From contig JACREK010000069.1 of NCBI GenBank assembly GCA_016218275.1, positions 1-5,311 of the forward strand: 5,311 nt of DNA, in the 5' to 3' direction. Position 1 is the first letter of the stretch, and each line of letters starts with the position of its first letter. The DNA is from Candidatus Gottesmanbacteria bacterium. GTDB taxonomy: Bacteria > Patescibacteriota > Microgenomatia > 2-02-FULL-39-11. The notes beneath the pieces were generated by a model. It ran no database searches. It saw only the letters and a list, made by a program, of their open reading frames with translations, and was not told the DNA's origin. Of this stretch, positions 1 through 3,838 are shown one piece after another. The position numbers and the translations under genes are program-made.

Positions 1-474
1 AGCTTCAAAAGTGATAGTTCCTACTGTTCCTTCTCCTTTGGGGATAATAATCTTATTATCAATCAGATTTGCCATGCCGGATATTTTTACAGAGTTTGTT
101 TCTGTCTTTTTCACAGGATAGACTCCAAAGAAATTACCGGAGGAGACAGTTGCCACTTTCAGATAGTCAGGATCAAATAAAACTACAAAATCTGCCGCCT
201 CCACCCCCTGATTGGGTGAGTTGATTTTTATAGTTGCAGAAAAAGTGGCTCCGGTTTCTACCTCAGCTGAATTGCTTGTCAGACTTATCGAAGCAGGAGT
301 AGGTATCGATGTAGGTGAAGGAATTGGAAAAGGTTTATACGCCAGTTTCCGATAGCCTATTTGGCCGATAACACCGATAAAAAACGAGCCGATAAGAATG
401 GCAATAATTAGAATTTTTGCGTTTCTTTCGAGTTTTTTAAATTGCGTAAGATATGTTTTAACTGCTTCTTTCAT
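1..474 (-). CDS. Membrane-anchored cohesin-like domain protein (C-terminus beyond window)
   Basis: The minus-strand frame is open from an ATG at 474-472 to the window edge, giving 158 codons with no stop; the C-terminus is missing. Residues 1-18 are basic and polar, and 19-40 form one hydrophobic segment (KILIIAILIGSFFIGVIG), probably an uncleaved N-terminal anchor. Residues 48-62 are a Pro/Ser/Thr linker (PFPIPSPTSIPTPAS). From about 63 a beta-rich domain begins (SISLTSNSAEVETGATFSATIKI, then VEAADFVVLFDPDYLKV and GEGTVGTITFEA). That pattern resembles the cohesin / carbohydrate-binding-like fold, with the typical 'F-D-P-x-x-L' strand and the 'G-T-I-T-F' strand. The orientation implies a cell-surface protein displayed outside the membrane. 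The start is supported by a nearby promoter and a purine-rich AGAAGAAAG just upstream. The binding partner is unknown; the cohesin assignment rests on pattern alone, and another Ig-like surface domain is possible. Confidence 0.75.
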   Translation of the reverse strand, partial: MKEAVKTYLTQFKKLERNAKILIIAILIGSFFIGVIGQIGYRKLAYKPFPIPSPTSIPTPASISLTSNSAEVETGATFSATIKINSPNQGVEAADFVVLFDPDYLKVATVSSGNFFGVYPVKKTETNSVKISGMANLIDNKIIIPKGEGTVGTITFEA

Positions 475-486
475 CTTTCTTCTTCT

Positions 487-515
487 ACAATACTAATTAA
501 TTCTCTTGGCGTCAA
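487..515 (-). promoter_or_regulatory. Sigma70-type promoter for the cohesin-like gene
   Basis: On the minus strand TTGACG (515-510) is followed after exactly 17 bases by TATTGT (492-487). The -35 matches 5 of 6 consensus bases and the -10 matches 4 of 6. Transcription would start near 480, leaving a leader of only about 6 bases before the ATG at 474. The -35 lies inside a near-perfect palindrome, CTTGGCGTCAAG (505-516). Confidence 0.55.
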
Positions 516-535
516 GTGTGATAGAATAGTAGTAT
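506..535 (+). promoter_or_regulatory. Possible weak divergent promoter toward dcd
   Basis: TTGGCG (506-511) and TAGTAT (530-535) are 18 bases apart on the plus strand, back to back with the minus-strand promoter and sharing the palindrome CTTGGCGTCAAG. Both boxes are imperfect, and about 120 bases of repeat separate them from dcd. This is the only plausible plus-strand promoter I can see before dcd, which otherwise has none close to its start. Confidence 0.22.
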
Positions 536-537
536 AA

Positions 538-660
538 ATCCTAAATCCAAAATCCTAAGTTCCAAATAAATTCTAAATTCAAATTTCTAAAACTCAAAAC
601 GTTTTGAATTTAGTGCTTTGAATTTATTTGGGATTTGGTGCTTAGAATTTGGTGCTTGAT
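538..660. repeat. AT-rich imperfect palindrome, copy A
   Basis: A long imperfect inverted repeat is centred on AAAAC|GTTTT (600/601). Each arm is about 60 bases and built from short related words: CTAAATCC, AATCCTAAG and CCAAATAAATT on the left; GAATTTA, TTATTTGGGATTTGG and TGCTTAGAATTTGG on the right. The arms are distinguishable: the right carries GGTGCTT words, while the left, read in reverse, carries GGATTT words. The element can therefore be oriented and compared with copy B (2694-2828), which is inverted relative to it. It ends right at the dcd start codon and fills most of the space between the cohesin-like gene and dcd. It carries no coding frame. In RNA or extruded DNA it would fold into one long hairpin. 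Confidence 0.8.
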
Positions 661-662
661 AT

Positions 663-1232
663 ATGGTACTTTCCGACCGTGACATCAAAAAATATCTGAA
701 AGATGGAAAAATCAAAATCTCACCCATGCCGGATCTTGCCGCGGCTCTAGGTTCCTGTTCCATAGATCTGCGGCTGGGATTTGCTTTCAGGGTTTTTAAC
801 CGCAGCCAAATCCCATATTTTGATCCTTATAATAAAAATTATTCAGGAGAGTTGACTTCTGAGGTTAAAGTGAAGAAAAATGAGCCTTTTGTACTTCAAC
901 CCGGAGATTTTGTTTTGGCCACAACAATTGAAACTTTTGCACTTCCGGATAATTTATTGGCCCGCCTTGAAGGACGGTCATCTCTTGGAAGGCTCGGGAT
1001 TGTGGTTCATTCAACTGCCTCCATCTTTGAACCGGGTTGGCGGGGCAAAGTGGTGATGGAGATGGGAAATCAGGGCAGGATGCCGGTTGCTCTTTATCCG
1101 GGTATGAGAGTCTGCGCTTTGACTTTTGAGGAGCTTTCCAGCAGCGCAGAAGTTCCTTATCACAAAAAGAAAAACGCCAAATATCTAAATCAAAAAGAAC
1201 CTCTGGAATCAAAAATTGGAGAAGAAAAGTGA
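663..1232 (+). CDS. dcd: dCTP deaminase
   Basis: Cytoplasmic enzyme that deaminates dCTP to dUTP and ammonia, feeding dUMP and then dTMP synthesis. The 189 residues align end to end with my recollection of E. coli Dcd (193 residues). The N-terminus MVLSDRDIKKYL matches MRLCDRDI, which fixes the ATG at 663. GSCSIDLRLG (30-39) is the substrate-binding region. LEGRSSLGRLG (102-112) holds the Ser and Arg equivalent to E. coli Ser111 and Arg115 (here S106 and R110). VHSTA (115-119) and EPGW (123-126) follow, and E133 in VMEMGN is the catalytic Glu. The tail KYLNQKEPLESKIG also matches the E. coli type. Whether it also has dUTPase activity cannot be judged here. No strong ribosome site is seen; only GGTG (651-654) lies 8 bases before the ATG, contributed by the upstream repeat. 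tmk, a later step of the same pathway, lies downstream beyond the transposase. Confidence 0.95.
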   Translation: MVLSDRDIKKYLKDGKIKISPMPDLAAALGSCSIDLRLGFAFRVFNRSQIPYFDPYNKNYSGELTSEVKVKKNEPFVLQPGDFVLATTIETFALPDNLLARLEGRSSLGRLGIVVHSTASIFEPGWRGKVVMEMGNQGRMPVALYPGMRVCALTFEELSSSAEVPYHKKKNAKYLNQKEPLESKIGEEK

Positions 1233-1251
1233 AAGATATCCTCCACTTTTC
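1224..1251. terminator. Hairpin at the 3' end of dcd
   Basis: GAAAAGTG (1224-1231) and CACTTTTC (1244-1251) form an 8-bp stem with a 12-base loop, overlapping the dcd stop codon. The 3' arm contains a run of four T but no long U tract follows, so it is a weak intrinsic terminator at best. It lies between two convergent genes, where a bidirectional stop would be useful. Confidence 0.35.
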
Positions 1252-1282
1252 ACCTTAGAGGTGTCTCAGATAGGACACCTTT
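1249..1282. repeat. REP-like hairpin, distal (3') side of the transposase
   Basis: TTCACCTTAGAGGTGT (1249-1264) recurs exactly at 2011-2026. It contains a small hairpin, CACCT-TAG-AGGTG. The second arm can instead pair with the following bases: AGGTGTC (1259-1265) with GACACCT (1274-1280), a perfect 7-bp stem with an 8-base loop. The two foldings are mutually exclusive. REP hairpins beside RAYT genes are the known substrates of those transposases. Confidence 0.7.
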
Positions 1283-1291
1283 GGTATTTGA

Positions 1292-1969
1292 TCACTTTTC
1301 AAGAATAAGATGTTTAATATTTTGTAGTTCACGTTGATAGTTTGCCTGATTTAAAGTAAATTCTTTGAACGATTTAAGACTTTTAAAGTGAGACAATACT
1401 TGCTTCTTACTCACCAATCCAGCCTTTCTCAGTTTTAGATATTCACCTAATGACGAATAAGGATAATCGACGAGCTCATCAAAGGTTTTAATCACATAGG
1501 AAGTATAAGGATTTAAGTGGATATATCTAGTGACATGAAGTAGTTGCTCATCATCTTCTATTCTTACTGCCTTAAATTTTCCCTGAAAGAGAGGACCTAA
1601 TCTTTTGCTCTTGACATTAAAATAACGAGTATAACTATTAGTGAGATTACTGGTAAACTTAGCTATGCCGTTATTTTCAGTTTGTTGGAGTAGCAGGTGG
1701 AAGTGATTTGGCATTAAGCAATAACTGATAAACTTTACAATAAAATTATGTTGTTTAGATAAACTTTCGAGGATTTTGTTTCTTTCTTCAACAGATAAAG
1801 TAAGAAATTTTGAATATCGAACAGAAGGATTTTTATTTTGATAATAACTCATTGTTTCCAGAAACCTCTGATAATCTCTTTTACCATTAAATACTGGTTG
1901 ACCAGCGACACCTTTATTGAAAATATGATAGTATTCTCCAGAGACAAGTGGAATATTTCTTCCTGGCAT
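1292..1969 (-). CDS. REP-associated tyrosine transposase (RAYT, IS200-like Y1/HUH family)
   Basis: A single-strand DNA endonuclease/transposase that nicks at hairpin repeats through a tyrosine. The 225 residues begin MPGRNIPLVSGEYYHIFNKG, where the YYHIFNKG strand (13-20) is typical of RAYTs. CLMPNHFHLLLQ (84-95) contains the HUH metal-binding motif (H89, H91). NSYTRYFN (111-118) supplies the probable catalytic tyrosine, Y113. The block GPLFQGKFKAVRI...YIHLNP (125-154) is the C-terminal signature that separates RAYTs from plain IS200 TnpA. All key residues are present and the frame is intact, so it may be active. The ATG at 1969 is chosen because the protein start matches the family and a near-consensus promoter ends 6 bases upstream; no Shine-Dalgarno is visible. 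The gene converges on dcd; both end in the same nine bases, GAAAAGTGA. RAYTs can mobilise short REP sequences in trans, but whether this one acts on its flanking repeats is inferred. Confidence 0.93.
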   Translation of the reverse strand: MPGRNIPLVSGEYYHIFNKGVAGQPVFNGKRDYQRFLETMSYYQNKNPSVRYSKFLTLSVEERNKILESLSKQHNFIVKFISYCLMPNHFHLLLQQTENNGIAKFTSNLTNSYTRYFNVKSKRLGPLFQGKFKAVRIEDDEQLLHVTRYIHLNPYTSYVIKTFDELVDYPYSSLGEYLKLRKAGLVSKKQVLSHFKSLKSFKEFTLNQANYQRELQNIKHLILEK

Positions 1970-1975
1970 GATTTA

Positions 1976-2004
1976 ATTTTATGATAAAAGACCCCAGGTG
2001 TCAA
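1976..2004 (-). promoter_or_regulatory. Near-consensus promoter of the transposase, inside the REP repeat
   Basis: On the minus strand a perfect -35 TTGACA (2004-1999) is followed after 17 bases by TAAAAT (1981-1976), 5 of 6 matches. The -10 ends 6 bases before the ATG, so the predicted start of transcription falls on or next to the start codon, giving a leaderless mRNA. The -35 is formed from the hairpin arm AGGTGTCAA of the right-hand REP repeat, so the repeat itself carries the transposase promoter. Confidence 0.6.
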
Positions 2005-2045
2005 TAGAGATTCACCTTAGAGGTGTACTTGAGTGGTGTATACCT
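1996..2045. repeat. REP-like hairpins, promoter (5') side of the transposase
   Basis: TTCACCTTAGAGGTGT (2011-2026) is a direct copy of 1249-1264. CACCT (2013-2017) can pair with AGGTG upstream (1996-2000) or with AGGTG downstream (2021-2025). A further stem joins AGGTGTA (2021-2027) to TATACCT (2039-2045) with one G-T wobble. As on the other side, alternative hairpins compete for the same arm. An open frame that continues upstream of tmk across this repeat is not a real extension. Confidence 0.65.
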
Positions 2046-2046
2046 C

Positions 2047-2075
2047 TTGCTACTTTATACTTAATAATATATTTT
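2047..2075 (+). promoter_or_regulatory. Possible promoter for tmk
   Basis: TTGCTA (2047-2052) and TATTTT (2070-2075) are 17 bases apart, and the -10-like box ends 6 bases before the tmk ATG at 2082. Both boxes match 4 of 6 consensus bases. The region is very AT-rich, so other -10 placements (such as TATACT at 2057-2062) are possible. No Shine-Dalgarno lies before the ATG, so a leaderless start is plausible. Confidence 0.4.
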
Positions 2076-2081
2076 AAAAAT

Positions 2082-2711
2082 ATGAAAGGTTTTCTAATTA
2101 CATTCGAAGGGATTGAAGGGAGCGGTAAGTCTACCCAAGCAAGTCTTCTGGCCAGTCATTTAAAAGAAAAGGGATATGAGATTGTGGTGACGCGGGAGCC
2201 GGGAGGGACGAGGATAGGAGAACTTATAAGAAATATTACCCATGGCAGGGAAAATGTGGATTTAACCGCAGTAACAGAGGCTTATCTGATGGCGGCTTCA
2301 CGCGCACAACTTGTGCGCGAAATCATCCGTCCGGCTTTAGGTAACGGTAAGATTGTCATCGTTGACAGATTCCTTGATTCCTCTCTTGCTTATCAGGGTT
2401 ATGGAAGAGAATTGGGTGAAGAAACCATTTGGCATTTGAACCATTTGGCAATTGACAATGTTAAACCCGATCTAACGATTTTATTAGATGTTTCTCCGGA
2501 TATTGGATTTGCCCGCCGAAATGGAACTGATAAAATCGACCGCCTTGACCTCCAGCAGAAAGATTTCTATGAGAGAGTATATAATGGTTATAAAAAGTTA
2601 GCAGAGAAATACAAAGATCGATATTTTGTAGTCGACAGCAGTAAGCCGATAGAGGAAGTAGCAGAAAAGATTTGGAAAGAGGTGAAGAAAAGGATAAGCA
2701 CTAAATTCTAA
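2082..2711 (+). CDS. tmk: Thymidylate kinase (dTMP kinase)
   Basis: Phosphorylates dTMP to dTDP with ATP in the cytoplasm, an essential step for DNA synthesis. Length is 209 residues, close to E. coli Tmk (213). The start is set at the ATG at 2082 because MKGFLITFEGIEGSGKST places the P-loop (residues 9-18) at its usual position. Frame upstream to a GTG at 1998 is open but translates the REP repeat. TREPGGT (37-43) binds the substrate. VDRFLDSSLAYQG (94-106) is the DRF/DRY motif with the conserved 'SSLAYQG' stretch. FARRNGTDKIDR (143-154) is the LID region with arginines, followed by DFYERVYNGYKKLA. The last residues (S-T-K-F) and the TAA stop lie within the AT-rich palindrome, so the repeat has replaced or created the C-terminal tip. 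Functionally it pairs with dcd, but the RAYT unit separates them and it probably has its own promoter. Confidence 0.95.
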   Translation: MKGFLITFEGIEGSGKSTQASLLASHLKEKGYEIVVTREPGGTRIGELIRNITHGRENVDLTAVTEAYLMAASRAQLVREIIRPALGNGKIVIVDRFLDSSLAYQGYGRELGEETIWHLNHLAIDNVKPDLTILLDVSPDIGFARRNGTDKIDRLDLQQKDFYERVYNGYKKLAEKYKDRYFVVDSSKPIEEVAEKIWKEVKKRISTKF

Positions 2712-2828
2712 GCACTAAATCCCAAATAATATCAAAATTCAAATATTCAAAATTCTAAACGTTTATTATTTTGGTCTTTGGTCATTTGGATTTATTTGGA
2801 GCTTAGGATTTTGGATTTAGAATTTATC
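2694..2828. repeat. AT-rich imperfect palindrome, copy B (inverted relative to copy A)
   Basis: The imperfect inverted repeat is centred on AAAC|GTTT (2760/2761), with arms of about 65 bases. The right arm, running TTATTTGGAGCTTAGG then ATTTTGGATTTAGAATTTAT, closely matches the reverse complement of the left arm of copy A (538-600). The left arm, read in reverse, holds TTATTTGGGATTTAGTGCTT and AGAATTTAGTGCTT, nearly identical to the right arm of copy A. So this is the same element in the opposite orientation. It starts inside the last codons of tmk and stops just before the lemA ribosome site, filling the tmk-lemA gap. Open frame through it (upstream of lemA) is not coding. Confidence 0.8.
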
Positions 2829-2830
2829 TC

Positions 2831-2842
2831 AAAGGGGGTGAT
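2831..2842 (+). promoter_or_regulatory. Strong Shine-Dalgarno sequence of lemA
   Basis: AAAGGGGGTGAT differs at one base from AAAGGAGGTGAT, the full complement of the usual 16S rRNA 3' end. It lies four bases before the GTG start at 2847 (core G run about 8 bases away) and decides that start over upstream in-frame codons. An overlapping ATG at 2845 is followed at once by TGA. Confidence 0.85.
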
Positions 2843-2846
2843 TTAT

Positions 2847-3401
2847 GTGAACAAAATAACAGCTATAATTATAGGTGCAGCTTTGTTAATTGGATTAGTA
2901 TTTTTCGGTACTTACAATAATTTAGTTACTCAGACGACAGCAATCGACGGTCAGTGGGCTCAAGTGGAGACGCAGTATCAGAGACGTTTTGATTTGATTC
3001 CCAATCTTGTTTCTTCGACTCAGGGATTTTTGAAGCAGGAAAAAACTATTTTTGAAGAAATTGCCAAAGCACGTACTGCCTATGGCGGAGCAAAAAGTGT
3101 TGATGAAAAAGTAACAGCCGCCTCCGGTCTAGATAGTGCACTAGGAAGACTTTTGGTGATTGTGGAAAATTATCCAAACCTCAAATCCAACGAGACGGTG
3201 GCAAAATTGATGGATGAACTCGCTGGTACTGAGAATCGTATCAATGTGGAGAGGCGGCGTTTCAATGAGTTAGTGCAGGGATATAATGCCACTATCAAAA
3301 GAGCGCCGACCAACCTAATCGCCGGCATGTTAGGCTTTAAGGAAAGGGCATATTTCAAGGCTGTCGAAGGCAGTGAGAAAGCGCCGAAAGTGACTCTTTA
3401 G
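2847..3401 (+). CDS. lemA: LemA family membrane protein
   Basis: 184 residues, the usual LemA length. The GTG start is fixed by the strong Shine-Dalgarno just upstream and by the protein beginning VNKITAIIIGAALLIGLVFFGTYN, a short tail followed by one transmembrane segment (4-21). The rest is a helical, coiled-coil-rich domain. Family motifs are clear: W37-AQVETQYQRRFDLIPNLV (to about 55), ENYPNLKSNE (107-116), TENRINVERRRFNELVQGYN (128-147) and the closing LIAGMLGFKERAYF (157-170). LemA proteins sit in the membrane with the helical domain on one side. Their biochemical role is not settled. They are often encoded next to TPM/YgcG proteins, and here such a gene follows 437 bases downstream, with a GIY-YIG unit in between. 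No clear promoter is visible; copy B of the AT palindrome occupies the upstream gap. The stop TAG is immediately followed by a dispersed repeat. Confidence 0.95.
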   Translation: MNKITAIIIGAALLIGLVFFGTYNNLVTQTTAIDGQWAQVETQYQRRFDLIPNLVSSTQGFLKQEKTIFEEIAKARTAYGGAKSVDEKVTAASGLDSALGRLLVIVENYPNLKSNETVAKLMDELAGTENRINVERRRFNELVQGYNATIKRAPTNLIAGMLGFKERAYFKAVEGSEKAPKVTL

Positions 3402-3402
3402 A

Positions 3403-3452
3403 GTCATCCCGAGCGAATCCCGCTCATGGCGGGATGAGTCGAGGGATCTCTC
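3403..3452 (+). repeat. GTCATCCCGAG repeat, left copy (L)
   Basis: This unit starts GTCATCCCGAG (3403-3413) and ends TCGAGGGATCTCTC (3439-3452). The 25-base middle contains a perfect hairpin ATCCCGC-TCATG-GCGGGAT (3417-3435). The outer ATCCC and GGGAT words can pair as well. It begins one base after the lemA stop codon and ends 14 bases before the GIY-YIG start. It shares both ends with the copies at 3747-3775 and 3794-3831. The hairpin could also end lemA transcription, though no U tract follows. Confidence 0.8.
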
Positions 3453-3466
3453 TAGATGGATAATTC

Positions 3467-3748
3467 ATGATAAGGAAAATATATTATGTCTATTTTCTGA
3501 AAAATAAGACAGGAAATCTATATATTGGTGTAACAAATAATTTAGAAAGACGTTTATGGGAACACGAAAATAAAGTAGCAGACAGTTTTACAGGTAAGTA
3601 CAACATAGATAAATTAGTTTATTATGAAATTTACTCCGATCCAATTACAGCTATAGCTAGAGAAAAGCAACTTAAGAATTGGAGTCGAAGAAAGAAGATA
3701 GAGTTAATATTAAGATCAAACCCTAAATTTCAGGAGTTAAGAATTTGA
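3467..3748 (+). CDS. Small GIY-YIG domain nuclease (YhbQ/UPF0213-like)
   Basis: A 93-residue protein made of almost nothing but a GIY-YIG nuclease domain. The two short strands of the motif are YYVYFLKN (6-13, YVY in place of GIY) and LYIGVTNNLERRLWEHEN (18-35, YIG at 19-21). R28/R29 match the catalytic arginine position, and H33 follows. E66 in AIAREKQLKNW is the probable metal-binding glutamate, and a basic stretch WSRRKKIE follows. All catalytic positions appear intact. Its true DNA target is unknown; stand-alone members of this group have been linked to nuclease activity on DNA, and none of that can be read from sequence. No convincing Shine-Dalgarno precedes the ATG at 3467. The gene is bracketed by GTCATCCCGAG repeats, and its TGA stop lies in the right one (TGAGAGATTCC), so gene and repeat appear to be one unit. 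It interrupts the lemA-TPM pair. Confidence 0.9.
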   Translation: MIRKIYYVYFLKNKTGNLYIGVTNNLERRLWEHENKVADSFTGKYNIDKLVYYEIYSDPITAIAREKQLKNWSRRKKIELILRSNPKFQELRI

Positions 3749-3775
3749 GAGATTCCTCGACAAGCTCGGAATGAC
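3747..3775 (-). repeat. GTCATCCCGAG repeat, inverted copy (R1)
   Basis: Reads on the minus strand as GTCATTCCGAG-CTTG-TCGAGGAATCTCTC: the same ends as copies L and R2 with one change in each arm and only a 4-base middle. The two changes fall at matching arm positions (C to T in one, G to A in the other), so the pairing within the unit is kept. It overlaps the last two bases of the GIY-YIG stop codon. Confidence 0.8.
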
Positions 3776-3793
3776 TTCTTATATTGCTATCCT

Positions 3794-3831
3794 GTCATCC
3801 CGAGTAAGCGAAGCGCATCGAGGGATCTCTC
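3794..3831 (+). repeat. GTCATCCCGAG repeat, right copy (R2)
   Basis: GTCATCCCGAG (3794-3804), a 13-base middle TAAGCGAAGCGCA with a GCG-AAG-CGC mini-hairpin, then TCGAGGGATCTCTC (3818-3831). Its two conserved blocks are identical to those of copy L. Together with the inverted R1 copy, 18 bases upstream, it can form a long stem (a 14-bp outer and an 11-bp inner block with one mismatch or wobble each). GAGGGA within it (3820-3825) lies 13 bases before the TPM-gene ATG and could act as a poor ribosome site. Confidence 0.8.
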
Positions 3832-3838
3832 GAATAAA

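Larger units (their letters stand above)
1249..2045 (-). mobile_element. RAYT/REP unit inserted between dcd and tmk
   Basis: A transposase gene of the REP-associated tyrosine type lies between two hairpin repeats that share the 16 bases TTCACCTTAGAGGTGT in the same orientation. It runs against the flanking dcd and tmk genes and separates two enzymes of one pathway. That fits an insertion into a former dcd-tmk cluster. The outer limits are taken from the hairpins; I cannot define a target-site duplication, and IS200/IS605-like single-strand insertion normally makes none. Confidence 0.6.
3403..3831 (+). mobile_element. Putative GIY-YIG / palindromic repeat cassette splitting lemA and the TPM gene
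   Basis: One small GIY-YIG nuclease gene is bordered by three copies of the same repeat: L (plus), R1 (minus) and R2 (plus). L and R1 are inverted around the gene, with the GAGAGATC ends pointing inward. L and R2 are direct repeats around the whole unit. The unit lies between lemA and the TPM-domain gene, which are commonly adjacent. Calling it a mobile cassette is inference; no transposase is present, and the nuclease would be the only candidate for moving it. Confidence 0.4.

Noticed and set aside
538..660. CRISPR or tRNA-like structure
   Set aside because: One long imperfect palindrome with no regular spacers and no cloverleaf or anticodon pattern.
865..1212. 115-codon minus-strand open frame
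   Set aside because: Shadow of dcd with no recognisable domain; dcd is certain on the plus strand.
1230..1232. TGA recoding as glycine (Gracilibacteria-type code)
   Set aside because: TGA acts as a natural stop at expected protein ends in four genes and does not occur inside any recognised coding frame.
1998..2081. 28-codon N-terminal extension of tmk from a GTG
   Set aside because: It translates the REP repeat and the promoter region, and the P-loop would be displaced from its normal place near residue 10.
2778..2846. N-terminal extension of lemA
   Set aside because: It is a translation of the right arm of the AT palindrome; the strong Shine-Dalgarno points to the GTG at 2847.
3170..3358. 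62-codon minus-strand open frame
   Set aside because: Shadow of lemA, low-complexity basic/hydrophobic sequence without a family.
3459..3464. GATAAT as a -10 box for the GIY-YIG gene
   Set aside because: It ends 2 bases before the ATG and has no usable -35 at the right distance.
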